A stretch of 64,000 bases of DNA from Eupeodes corollae (Eukaryota; Arthropoda; Insecta; Diptera; Syrphidae): the NCBI RefSeq assembly GCF_945859685.1, contig NC_079147.1:133573645-133637644 (forward strand), given 5' to 3'. The translations under genes and the position numbers were made by a program. The first letter of the stretch is position 1; each line of letters starts with the position of its first letter. The notes beneath the pieces were generated by a model. The model was not told where the DNA came from and searched no databases. It saw only the letters and a program-made list of their open reading frames with translations. Below are positions 10,451 through 21,600 of the stretch, one piece after another.

Positions 10451-11699
10451 AAACCCTATAGATAATTCAGTAGCTATTAAAAAACTTCTGTCTCAGATAG
10501 TAGTTTTGAAATGCAATTATTTCTATGTGAAATGTGTGACATTTTTTATTAACAAACTTTGAATAACCAACTTTAGTTTGTTTTCAATGTGGCTAAAAAG
10601 GTTTGTATTCCCACTTTGTTAAGGTGTTTATTGATTGCATCGCTTTGCAAAGTATCCCTTGTAAAGGTTTTCAATATTCCATTAAAGACATTCAAAATAA
10701 CTCGTTAGTCGCACCTCATAATTGATCTACACTAAAATATACGAAGCATGCAATTATAATTGCACGTTTTTTATTTTTGTTTGTGGAATCTATTTGTTTT
10801 CACAGGATATTGTATTTATTATAATATGATACCTTAGTTACATGTTTCCTATTTGGTGTGGCTTTCTATTTGCATTGGATTAGCACACAAAAGCGAATAT
10901 GTGCGAAGTTAACTTGAATTGCAATTGAATTATTTATTTGATTATCCATTTATTGCAAAATTAGGTTAATTGAAAACTTTATTATTTTATCGTGTGTATC
11001 TGTAGCTGCCTTTAGGCGTGAAAAATTATGCTATTGATAATATAGTTTTATCGTTCCTTATTGTTTCAACGGGATCCTACAATTACGTTTAGGTTTTTCG
11101 ATTACACAATGGAATTATTTTAGTTTCATTTTGATACAGCGTTTTAATTAACTCTTTTTTTATTGGTTAATAGTTTGTATTTTTATTGATGGAAAAAAAT
11201 AATAAACATAACACTAAACACACACGCATTTAATAGAGGACAACTTAATTTCTAGTAAATTGATAAACAAATTTAATTCAGTTCTATAGACCTGTGTGGT
11301 GGAGGTTTTACGACACATAATGTGACGTTGTTTTTTATTTTTAAATTAGGTTTATATTTTTTTTTTTTGAGCGTGTTTATTCTAACATTATATAATCTAT
11401 GTATATATGTAATCATCCAAAGGAATACAATTTGATAACACAAAACTATAATGTATAAGCTCAGCTAAAAAGGCTACAACGAATTAAAATTAACGAACAT
11501 TTTTTAAGACATTGAAAATAATTAAACTGCATTTATTTATAATTTTTTTAATTATTACAGGTTAATTATTACAGGTATACACTGCCAAACACTAGGATGA
11601 GGCCACAAATTTTGCAATCAATTTTGGATTTTTATAACTGATGGAGGTTTTGTAATCGGAAGCTTTTACTACCATCTCAAATTCATAACTTACTTACTG
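10451..11699. other. AT-rich spacer
   Basis: No gene is visible. The stretch has long T and A runs and a repeated GGTTAATTATTACAG segment near 11,560. Confidence 0.4.
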
Positions 11700-12010
11700 T
11701 GTGAACTAGGGCCTCACCCAACAAACTTCTGCATCTAGCTCGGTCCCTAGCTAGATGTCTCCAGTTTCGCGCTCCAAGTTGGGTTAGGTCACTTTCCACT
11801 TGTACGCGCCACTTGATCTGCGTTTATAGCGGAGCCTAGTTAGACAAAGTCCTTGACTACCTCAAAGTTACGTCTGTCGATGGTGACGCTTTTAACAAGA
11901 CGTCAGTGTTGTAGGTCCATTCTTGACGACAGCTTTATTTTGTTTTGCCCTCATTAACCGTTAAACCAAATTTTGTTGACGTGTGAGCTCTATTCTTTCA
12001 AGTACGATGT
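11700..12010 (-). mobile_element. RTE-like LINE 3' relic with internal deletion
   Basis: The minus strand matches two separated pieces of the LINE at 13.4-15.1 kb. One is the GKTK / VVKDFV segment after the palm. The other is the C-terminal end, reading CGCAACTGGAGAC-like sequence and a GTTGGGTGAGGCCC-like 3' untranslated end. The intervening coding part is missing. Confidence 0.65.
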
Positions 12011-13170
12011 TAAAAAAATTGAATGACAGCACATTATAAACAAGCGTTGGACCAAGACAAAAGTGCGTCACTAAAAACAACTCCATTTTCGGATATCTTT
12101 GATTAAGATGTCCTTTCCTTCAAATTGTCTGCCAACTTCATAAACTTTATGAAAAAGACATGGTCAAACGTTTTCAATTATGTCAAAGTACGATGAATAT
12201 AGGAGCCATAGCAAAAATTACAAGTCTTCGGTGAATGTGGCCACTTTCTTCTTTTGGAACTTCCAAGGCAGAGGTTCACAAATTTTTTTCATTTTTGGAA
12301 ATGACAGTTACATTTGTTGTACCACAGAATGCTATGATGTCTTTTCAATATAAGCTAATCATTTCTCAGTTCATGGAAATACAAGTTGTAACCAAGCAAC
12401 GGCCCGTGAAAATCAAACTGTTTTTCACCCAAAAAGACAACTAATTTCCATTCACTGCTCCAAGTAACGTGATCTTATTCTAAAGTAATCCGATGCTCCT
12501 TGCGTATACTTGCCTCAAAACAAGTTTATTTTTTATATTTCCGCTATTTCAGATCCGGAGAGTCATAAATCCTTCAAAGCAACTCTTTGCTCTTTTGCTC
12601 TTTCTGTAGCTGTAAAGGTCTTTCCGGAGCCCAAGTAAATTTCAAATTAAATTAAAACTGTTGTTTTCAAAACACTTTTAGATATTCTTTACAATATTTT
12701 TTTTTAAATATAGCACTTGTAAACTCCTGTACGGAAATATCGTAATGACCTCATAAAAGTAGAGCACTTTTTTATATACTTTTTCGTGGTACAACACTTC
12801 CTCAAGCAATAAAATGAACATCGATTCTAAAACGTTTGGTCTCATCCTACTGGTTGACTGTGTATGCAAATTTATTTTGTGATATAAACTGCGTATTACA
12901 GTTTTCAATTGTTTAGACTTTCAGTCAGAGTTAATTTTTTAAATTCAACTGTTTTAAGCTGTTAAAATTAATGAATTTAAAAAATGGTTTTAACATACTT
13001 TCATAAATTCAAAACGAGTATAAATATTAAACTTAAAACTAAAAAACCAAACCACCGCTCAGAATAGTCAATATACAAATCTAGTTTTTTTTCGCGTAGG
13101 TGATTAAGTCCCATACATACTAATTCTACAACTAACACCTTATGTATGATATTGAATTCGTTAATAAGCT
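12011..13170. other. AT-rich spacer
   Basis: Only short ORFs are present (for example 12,235-12,444 and 12,678-12,908) and none is recognisable. The part next to the LINE relic (12,011-12,210) may be an extension of transposon sequence, but I cannot assign it. Confidence 0.35.
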
Positions 13171-13415
13171 TAGTAGTACCCCTGGCGTGAAGGTAAGTAC
13201 GAAAGACTGTCTTGCTAGAGGTCTGAGGTTGAATTCCTTCTCCAATCTCCACCTATGGGGTCTGCCTCTAGCGAGGAATTGACAAATCCTCCAAGAATAA
13301 TTCTTGTCGTGAAACGTGCTTTCTCAAAATAACCGTTCGGATTCGGCATAAAACTATAAGATAAAGGTTCCCTCCATCCCTGACATTACTCTCACACAGG
13401 AATGTATGAGAGCAG
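13171..13415 (+). mobile_element. tRNA-derived SINE, copy B, 3'-truncated
   Basis: The copy starts AGTAGTACCCCTGGCGTGA and has a diverged B box (GAGGTTGAATTCC). The body carries the family words GCGAGGAATTGACAAATCCT and CTCACACAGGAATG. It stops before the usual CCACCTAA end and passes within a few bases into LINE sequence. Confidence 0.75.
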
Positions 13416-15150
13416 GGATGAGAATGCAAGGCCGAAAAGTCAAACATATTGACAAAAAAAATATACAATAACTTAACCGAAGCCTATAAAGACGACCGGG
13501 GGAACATCGTAGTAGAACCGCAATCGATGCTGATAATATGGAAAGATCACTTCTACAAATTATATAACGATGACGAACCGAATTCCGTTGTAAGGGAGAT
13601 AGAACCACTCAACCTCGGCGACGCAGATCAACAATTCCGCCTACCCGACCTTGACGAAGTGAAGATAGCTTTATCTAAACTTAAGTCAAACAAAGCTGCT
13701 GGAGCTGACGGCATCGCTGCCGAACTAATCAAAGCAGCAGGCGATGACTTGGTACGGAGCATGCACCAACTCATCTGCAAAATATGGTCGGAAGAAAGAA
13801 TGCCCGATGAGTGGAATCTCAGCATAGTGTGCCCGATACATAAGAAAGGAGACCCTCTAAACTGCGCCAACTACAGAGGCATCAGTCTCCTTAACATTGT
13901 GTATAAGATCCTCTCTGCCGTATTATGTGAATGTCTGAAGCCATTCGTCAACAACATGATTGGTCCTTATCAGTGTGGCTTCAGACCAGGAAAGTCCACT
14001 ATCGACCAAATATTCACACTGCGGCAGATCTTGGAAAAAACCCCAGAGCTTCAAATCGATACCCACCATCTCTTTATCGATTTTAAAGCCGCGTATGACA
14101 TCATCTATAGGGAAGAGCTCTACCGAGCAATGTCTAGTTTTGGCATCCCTGTCGAACTTATCCGTTTGTGCAGAATGACGATGGAGAATGCACGCTGCTC
14201 TATCAAGGTCGGAAAAGATCTTACCGATGCATTTGATGTCAAAAAAGGTTTTAGACAAGGCGATGCACTGTCATGCGACTTCTTCAACATCGTTCTGGAA
14301 AGAACAAAAGAACAAAAGAAAGTGCAAAACTCAACCGTCAACACTAGAGCCACAATCTTCCAAAGATCCATCCAATTACTCGGATAGGCAGATGATATTG
14401 ACATAATTGGAAGATCAAAGCGTGATGTCAGTGGAGCATTTTTGAGCATTGCGACGGAAGCGAAGAAGATGGGTTTAGTGGTCAATAAGGGCAAGACCAA
14501 GTATATGGTCATCAAAAAAGACACTGAACAACGACGTTTTGGACAAAACGTCACCATGGACAGCTATAATTTGGAGGTAGTTAAGGACTTTGTCTACCTA
14601 GGCAACGCTATAAACACAGAAAACGACACCAGCGGTGAAATCACACGAAGAATAACTCTTGAAAATCGCTGCTTCTTTGGACTTAGAAGGCAATTGAGAA
14701 GTAAAATCCTCTCCCGAGCATCTAAAATCACCATCTATAAGACACTTATCATCCCAGTTCTCATTTATGGCGCTGAGGCCTGGACCATGTCAAAGAAAGA
14801 TGAGAGCGTCTTCTTCGGGTGATTTTTGGTCCCGTACGCATAGATGGAGAATGGAGGAGAAGATATAACGACGAACTGTACGGGTTTAGATGGCTAGGTC
14901 ATGTAGAGCGGATGGACATCAACGCTCCAGCCCGGAAGGTTTTCAAATCCAATCCCGAGGGACGGCGCGGCGTAGTAGAGGAAGACCGCGACTCAGGTGG
15001 CGCACCCAGGTGGAAGAAGACCTCAACCATTTGTCGTGCGCAACTGGAGACCGATAGCTACGGACCGATCTGGCTGGAGACGCATGTTGGTTGAGGTCCA
15101 GGTCCGCCCCGGACTGTAGTGCCACCTTAAGTAAGTAAGTAAGTAACTTA
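13416..15150 (+). pseudogene. RTE-like LINE reverse transcriptase, nonsense and frameshifted copy
   Basis: The element would encode an endonuclease/reverse transcriptase that primes on nicked target DNA; only the RT and C-terminal parts remain. The frame 13,449-14,387 contains KAAGADGI, PIHKKGDPLNCANYRGISL, IGPYQCGFRPGKST, FIDFKAAYD (motif A, D211) and FRQGDALSCDFFN. It stops at TAG 14,385-14,387, exactly where the Tyr of the YADD box should be. ADDIDIIG follows in the same frame, so this is a nonsense change rather than a frameshift. The frame continues at 14,442-14,822, then shifts at about 14,805-14,825 where roughly 25 bp are missing relative to the copy at 43,285. A C-terminal RWLGHVERMD segment lies at 14,895-14,930. 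The 3' end at 15,120-15,147 is (TAAG)n, typical of RTE-type tails. Confidence 0.85.
15120..15147 (+). repeat. (TAAG)n microsatellite 3' tail of the LINE
   Basis: Four to five TAAG units close the LINE after its GGACTGTAGTGCCACC end. There is no poly(A). Confidence 0.8.
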
Positions 15151-17040
15151 ACAAAAAATATACAATCAAAACAAATAAGTACATTATGTATGTACATATA
15201 TATTAATTTTATTTTATATTTTTTGTTGACTTGAATAAGTCTAAAAAATCCATAAATAAGGTACATATTATGTACATATACATACATATGTAGGTACATG
15301 ATTATGTATCGAAATAAATAGACACATTATCTTTCAAATTAAATTAGATCGTCCTCTTAGGGAAACATAACACAAATTTATAAAGTTTATAATTGTTATA
15401 AGAATTTTAATCGGTTCTTAATATAGCAATTTTGAATATAGTATGTATGTATGTACATATTTTAGCTTTAAAAAAATTATCATTGAAATTATTACGGATT
15501 TCTTGGCAGGAGCTAAATCTTCCAGCCCAGCCATAAACTCTCTCTATTTTTGAATGAAAGGAAAGAAGTGGTAAATTAAGTCTAGTTTATTCCTTTTTTG
15601 TTCTGACGTTATTGACATTTGAAAATCGTTGTTTGGCTTCTGGCTGCTATTCAGTAAACCTGCTAGTGTAAACACCCTAAAAATATCTTCTAAAAAGCTG
15701 GTCGACAAATTTACGTTTTCTTTCAATCCCACAAACAAAACAATATTTTATTAAATGATTAAGGTGTCCCCTTAAAAATGCTAAAAACAACCAAAAGTAT
15801 TCTTTTTGAAGGCTAGGCTTAAACTTAAAATATCTCTTTAAAGTAAATTGTGTGATGATTTTTTAGAATTTAGTTTTTTAAAATTCTCATTATTTATTTT
15901 TACATTTTTTATTATATTTAAAAAAACTTGATATAATAGAATTGTAAAGACGACACAACGGATTCTTAACAAAAACTTAATTTATTTTTAAACCGTATGG
16001 CATTTTCCTCTTGAAATCTGTTTTAACACAAATGGTTGAGCGTTTCTTTTGGATCTTTGTAAGACAACTAAAATCTAACAACTTATGAAGAGTTATGGTA
16101 TGCCTTATTATATAGTAAATCCTCTATTGTTGTTATTTAGTTTTACTTAGTTTGAAAATGAGAAACTAGTTTCTTATCTGTGCTTAAAGTTTCATTTTAT
16201 CATTTTATTTAGAATTGTAAAATAATATAATAAATAAAAACTAATAATTAGTGTTTCGCTAACTATTTACAGTAAAACATATAAATACATATGTTTTTTC
16301 TCAGGAACTCTGTGGAATTTCTAAATGCAATCCAACTTGAGTTTTCAAGGTGACGTGTGAGAAAGCCGGAGCCACGGAGTGAGAATAAGAGGCGTGCTTT
16401 TCTACAAAATCCCATGAGTGGAATCCCAGTTTGAGTTGCGTAGTTTTTGGCTCAAGCTACCTGTCTAGTTATTGTCACCTACAAAACAACACCAATATAA
16501 TAAATTAAGTAGAAATGGGAATATAAAATGATTAACCCTCTGACTGATTTTATTTTCTATATAAAAACCTATTTCTACTTCTCCATTATCACCTGTACAG
16601 TCAACAAGACTTATTATATTTATATCGTATTCCCATGGGTTTAACTTCACACCCGCCTTGAATTCATCTAAACCTACAGAACACACAAATTAAAAATTTG
16701 CATGCCTGTCAAAAGCTACATTTCGCTTATATGCATTGAACGTTCCTTAGTTTAAGCAAGGCTGGCTTTTTAGTTGTTCATTTTTATTAAGATGCGATAA
16801 AAGCCGTGAGACCAAACGCTTCCACAAATTCCCTCGGGATAATAGAAGTATTCTATTAAAGTCTTATGTATGTCAGTACGCAATATGTAGCAGTAGCTGT
16901 AGTAGCTACATACATGTAGGCGACAACACCGGATTTATGTCTTTGTGAGGTAAAAGGATATGAGGGGGTATATTCCTGTGGTGTGTATGTTGTAATGTAG
17001 GAACATTTTGCGGATTCTAACTTTATAAACAATGTAAATT
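15151..17040. other. AT-rich intergenic DNA
   Basis: No gene is recognised. Dispersed TACATATGTA-type microsatellite words occur (15,180-15,300). A short inverted repeat GTAGCT...AGCTAC lies near 16,895. The 16,320-16,450 patch is GC-richer but has no ORF. Confidence 0.35.
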
Positions 17041-17850
17041 AGTTTTGAAAATTTTCATCGCACTTCTTTTGCCCTCCCCAGTGAACTGGGCTATGTGGTT
17101 GGTAATTGGATTTTAATTATCCGTTCCGTGCTAAAATATATGACGGCAACAATAGCTTTGGTTCCTTGACGACTACAACACAAGGAGGAAGTGTGGTTGT
17201 AATGAAATTACACCCTGCGCGAACGACCAATTACGTATTCATGAAGCAGGTGGAATTATAGATTAATGCAAATCGAGTAATTGGCACTTAATTTTAAATG
17301 TTCAAGTGACTCTGACTCTGGCTCTGTGTCGTCTGTTACTTGTTCAATGAAGGATGTTGTTGAAGTCGGATTGAGGCTGTTGGTAAAAGTATCAAAACAA
17401 CTTATAGAGCTTATGTATATTGGCCTTATCGATGCTTCTTCAGTTTGCAAAAAAAAATAACATTAACACCCAGAATACAAATTGCCCGGAATAGAAAAAT
17501 AAATGGAAAATAAATTCAAATTTAATTTGAAAGACGATTCGGCATCATCACTACCGAATTTTCAACACCACCGATTAGACAGACACGAAAGATAAAAGAA
17601 CGAATAAAAACATTTATAAATATTGTGATGTTTTGCCAAATTGCTTTTCTTGTTTAGTCTATATTTATTCTAAGTTTGCCCTTAAATTATGGTGTGGTGC
17701 ATCGCACCCTGTTATTTTCTACTTTTGATTTGGAACAAACAGTCAAATTATGCAAATTACAAGCTAATGGCGAATAAATTGAACATAGAATTTGCTTATT
17801 GCATCCATCGATTATTATGTTTAATATGATACTGATTTGATATATCAATG
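17041..17850. promoter_or_regulatory. Candidate enhancer-like noncoding block
   Basis: This block is less A/T-monotonous than its surroundings and is dense in homeodomain/POU-type words. Examples are GGTAATTGG, CCAATTACG, ATTAATGCAAATCGAGTAA (an octamer-like ATGCAAAT), TAATTGGCAC, TTATGCAAATTACAAGC and CATCGATTATTA. No ORF is convincing. The look is that of conserved cis-regulatory DNA in flies, but conservation is not tested here. Confidence 0.25.
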
Positions 17851-18488
17851 TGCTCCGCGTTTTTTCCATTTTTTGTTGAACCTACGAGTACATTATATTT
17901 GAGTTGCCATAAATAAATTTTGTGGAACCATATTTTCAAAAAGTTTTCAAATTTTAATTAATACTTATACTAAGTTATTGTTGAAATTGTTGTTTATAAC
18001 ATGGTTACCTTAAAAACACTCCATGCGATGGTCTTATTCCACTTTTATAAACTTAAATAAGGGCAACTTGGAATTATTGTACTATTGTGTTATTTTTATT
18101 TTCCTAATTATTAATCAATAGTGAAATAGAATTAAAATCGTGTCAGTTTGTTTCCAAACCATAATCTAGTCAGTCAAGTCGTTTCGGGGGAGATTGGCTC
18201 CAAACACAGTGACATGAGAATTTGATATATAGAGGAAAGTTTTTCAGTAGTAAAATACAATTTGGTATCATATCTATGTTCTGTGCAATGACTTAAAAAT
18301 ATTGTAAAAATCAAAATTTTTTACTATGTTCGAGTAATTTTATAAAATGTTAAAAAAGTACTTATAGCTTTAAATATCGCTCAAAATTTGCAACTACTAA
18401 CACATAAAAATGGTATTAACGTTTCATAGAACTCAAAAACATTGCTTCTATTTTTGAAATGGCAATTAACTTCAAAAATAAAATAAAT
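17851..18488. other. AT-rich spacer
   Basis: No gene or identifiable repeat is seen. Confidence 0.35.
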
Positions 18489-18705
18489 TAGGTAGCGCAA
18501 CAGTCCATGAAGAACCAGGGCCTACCGCCACCTAACTTTTTTCACGGGTACTGCCTCTTGCGAGGAATTGACAAATCCTCCAAGAGTAATTCTTGTCATA
18601 AAAAGTTCTTTCTCAAATTATCCGCATTCGGAATATAAACTGTAGGTCCCTTCCATCTCTGGCAACATTAATCGCACACAGAAATGGTTAGAAGTTTTAT
18701 GTCAC
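18489..18705 (+). mobile_element. Composite SINE copy C: inverted 3' end joined to a 5'-truncated plus copy
   Basis: Positions 18,490-18,525 are the reverse complement of the SINE 3' end (GCAACAGTCCATGAAGAACC). They pass directly into a plus-strand copy that begins just downstream of the B box (CACCTAACTTTTTTCACGGG) and runs to GTCACTAGGC at about 18,708. The tRNA head is absent. Confidence 0.7.
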
Positions 18706-19425
18706 TAGGCTAAGATTGCTATACCTAAGCTGAAGTATAACAAAGATGCTGAAGCAGATGGTTGGAATGCCGAACTCTTCAAAGCAGCTGGATATAATTT
18801 GGTTAGGAGTATGCACCCAATATTGAGTATTGAGCCATGTCTAATTTTTGCATCCCTACCAAACCCGTCCGTTTGTGCAGGATAACGAGCAGTTCCATAA
18901 AGGTTGGAAACAACTTAACAGAACCTTTCGGTGTAAAAAAAGGGCTTAGACAAAGTGATGCCTTGTAATGCGGTTTTTTTAACATCGTCCTTGAAAAACT
19001 ACTGCAGAGTTCACTTGTCAACACAAGAGGTACTATCTTTCAAAACTCTGTTCAAGTATTAAGGCAGAGGTGGCAGAAATGGGTTACGCGGTAAATGATG
19101 GCAAAATTAGGTATATGCTGTATCAAGAAAGAGCCTACGACACCGAAGTCTCGGTTAAAACGGCACCATCGACAGACGTAACTTTGGGATAGTGAAGGAC
19201 CTTGCCTACCTAGGCTCCTCTTTGAACACAGAAAATAACACCAAAACTGAGATCAAAGGGAGAATTACAGTTGACTAGTAAAGTCCCCTCTCGAGCGACC
19301 AAAATGTACCTTGGGTCATTTGAAATGAAAAGTTATTTGCGTGATCTACGGTCCCGTATGCATCCAAGGTGATTTGAGAAGAAGATGGAACGACGATCTG
19401 TACGAGTTGTACATTTTTCTAAATA
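18706..19425 (+). mobile_element. RTE-like LINE relic with deletions
   Basis: The segment matches the 13.4-15.1 kb LINE in pieces. They are a KLKYNKDAEADG-like region, the LRQSDAL-like palm approach (about 18,945), the VKDLAYLGSS-like region (about 19,190), and a C-terminal GPVCIQGDLRRRWNDDLYEL-like part (about 19,350-19,410). Frames change repeatedly. A minus-strand ORF at 18,803-19,024 is a shadow of it. Confidence 0.7.
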
Positions 19426-20840
19426 ATAATAAATAAAGAAATAATAAGTAACAATAAATAAAACTAAAATAGAGGATAAAACAAAGTAAATGGTTGTTTA
19501 AGTATGTAGGTATGAACATTCGTTAATGAATATTGAACCAACGAATAAAACAAACTAGAAAACATTAAACATCAACTTGTTCAGCAAAACTTGCAATTAA
19601 AATGTATTGATTTAAACAAATATTTTCAAATTTTATGTTGTTATGATTTTATTTTGTTTTATCTGACTAACGGATTTATTAAAGCAAACATCCCATTTTT
19701 ATAATGGTTACCAAATAAAGTTCTAGATTACACTCGTGTTTATGTATAAATAGAGATAAATTTTCGTTGTGAATAATGGAGATACATAATCAAACTGAAT
19801 ATGAATGGCAAAGGATTGTCCCAAAAAAATTCAAGGATAGTACCCAAAAAAATTGTGTTTCATTTTTCAGGCTTATTGTGAAGGCCGCGACTATGCTCTC
19901 AAGTCATCAGACGTCTACATATAAGCTTATTCATTTTTTTGGTTCTATGAATTTTTTTAATGAAATTTTATAAAAATTATCTCCCAACGTTTTCTTGCAA
20001 TAAAATAACGAGAATTATATTGCAATTAGAAACCATGTTTGTGAATTTTTTCCAACACAGCAGACTGCAATTTTATAAGTTTTAATTATTTTCGTTTTGT
20101 TTAAAATATGTTTTTTTAATTTGCATTCTTAGTGGTTTTGGTAACATAGAATTCATAATTAATAGAACACGAGTACATACATGTAGATGAAAGCTGGTAA
20201 TTGAAAGAAGATGTTTCTGAAACAATAGGTATGATTAAAAGATAACGATATAAGCACATCACATTAAGAATAAATAACTAAAGGTTTACTACATTAAACA
20301 AAACTGCAAAAAAAAATTATCGATATCTGATTACTTAAATATTAAGTAGATGAAAGTATTTTCAAGATTTAAATGTCAATACCTTTGAAGGATTTGGGTG
20401 AGATATTATTGAATTTGTTTTAACATCTTTATTTATAATGTACGAAATATATCATTATCCATTGGGTGTTATCCTCATGAAATGCCCAAATTTTCATCAG
20501 AACAGTGCTAATTTTCGATCCGTGGACCGAATGGATTAAATCTCAAGAAGTATCCCATTCATAACGCATGTTCACGGTGGCCGACTTACATTGCTTCCAC
20601 ATGATGCCCACCGCAGTTTGTGTCAGTTTAGAGAAGTGTGAACCGTTAAGATATTGGGATTAATATTTTTGTCATTTTAAGATAGATCTATTTACTGATT
20701 AAATCAAAACATTTGTTTTACTCCCCATTGGAATGGGTCCGGTTTGTCATTTTCAAAATTTTGACACACTATTAATCATGCGGTTCTTAACACAGGAATC
20801 TTGTGCGTATGTGTGTGGGTACGTTTGGGATGGAAAATTA
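19426..20840. other. AT-rich intergenic DNA
   Basis: No gene is recognised. A 65-codon ORF at 19,776-19,973 has no family resemblance. The 20,490-20,640 patch is GC-richer and may be old transposon sequence that I cannot name. Confidence 0.35.
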
Positions 20841-21600
20841 CATTTGTTCAGCCTGTCCCTAAAAAGGTAACTCCTCCTTCTCCTCCAACTATCGTCCAAC
20901 CGTAGTCACGTCTCGAAGACCGGCAGCATGGCTTTCGTAGCAATACGTCGCTGGTGATCTCATGGTTTTTTGAAGTCGATATCTCTTCTGGTTCTTGAGC
21001 TATGGACGACGGACATACGGACCTACGGACGTACGAACGTAACTAAACACGCACGCACAGACATATCTCTTAAAATCTTTTATTTCGATTCTAGGGACCT
21101 TGAAACATCGAGAAACGTCAAAATTTTCAATTTGACAAATCGGACCCATTACAATAACTTCCTATGGGAAGTTGATAGTGTTTGGGACCAAACTTCTCTT
21201 ATCGAAAATTCGTGCTTTTAGTGTTGATTATTCTCTTTTTGTTGGACTAGAAACTATTGGATGATTTCTAGTATGAAATTCAAAAAATATGTGCTGGTAT
21301 CCATAAACGATCTCTAGTCTGCCACTCTTAATCCATTAAACTGTTTCGCTGACAACAGTACCCTCAGCTTTTTATATTCATTTCTAGATTCACATTTTTG
21401 TAACTTGAACATTGAATTCCGACCATAGTCCAATGAGGATTTACTAAACGCGTAGAGTAGTTTCAAAAACTTAATGCTGTCTCCTGCCGTTAAAGCTTAA
21501 ATTATTTAAAATTTATCCGCGCTCAATTTCGAGCGAACTGTAACCGCACATCGCGAATGTGGAATGCTTTGGAAACTCCCTAACATGTTAAGGATATTAA
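20841..21600 (+). mobile_element. CR1/Jockey-like LINE relic interrupted by a family T tail
   Basis: At 20,850-20,960 the text QPVPKK...DRQHGFRSNTSLVISW is readable with a deletion. The family resumes at about 21,178 with SVWDQTSLIENSCF, parallel to KMRAFGIDKS in the copy at 1,145-2,215. At about 21,310-21,390 it shows INDL followed by a CFADN-like palm box. Positions 20,969-21,175 are foreign (family T). Confidence 0.65.
20969..21175 (+). repeat. Family T tail module, inside a LINE
   Basis: It starts TTGAAGTCGATATCTCTTCT and passes through GAGCTATGGACGACG and a GGACGTACGAACGTA word. It ends GGACCCATTACAATAACTTC. Near-copies lie at 31,085-31,300 (inverted) and 58,880-59,080. Confidence 0.75.

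Noticed and set aside
13449..14387. 312-codon ORF as an intact host or LINE protein
   Set aside because: It is a truncated LINE RT stopping inside the YADD box, with the rest of the protein in the following frames.
13923..14557. Antisense ORFs of 111 and 145 codons over the LINE
   Set aside because: They are mirror frames of the RT coding strand with no independent signature.
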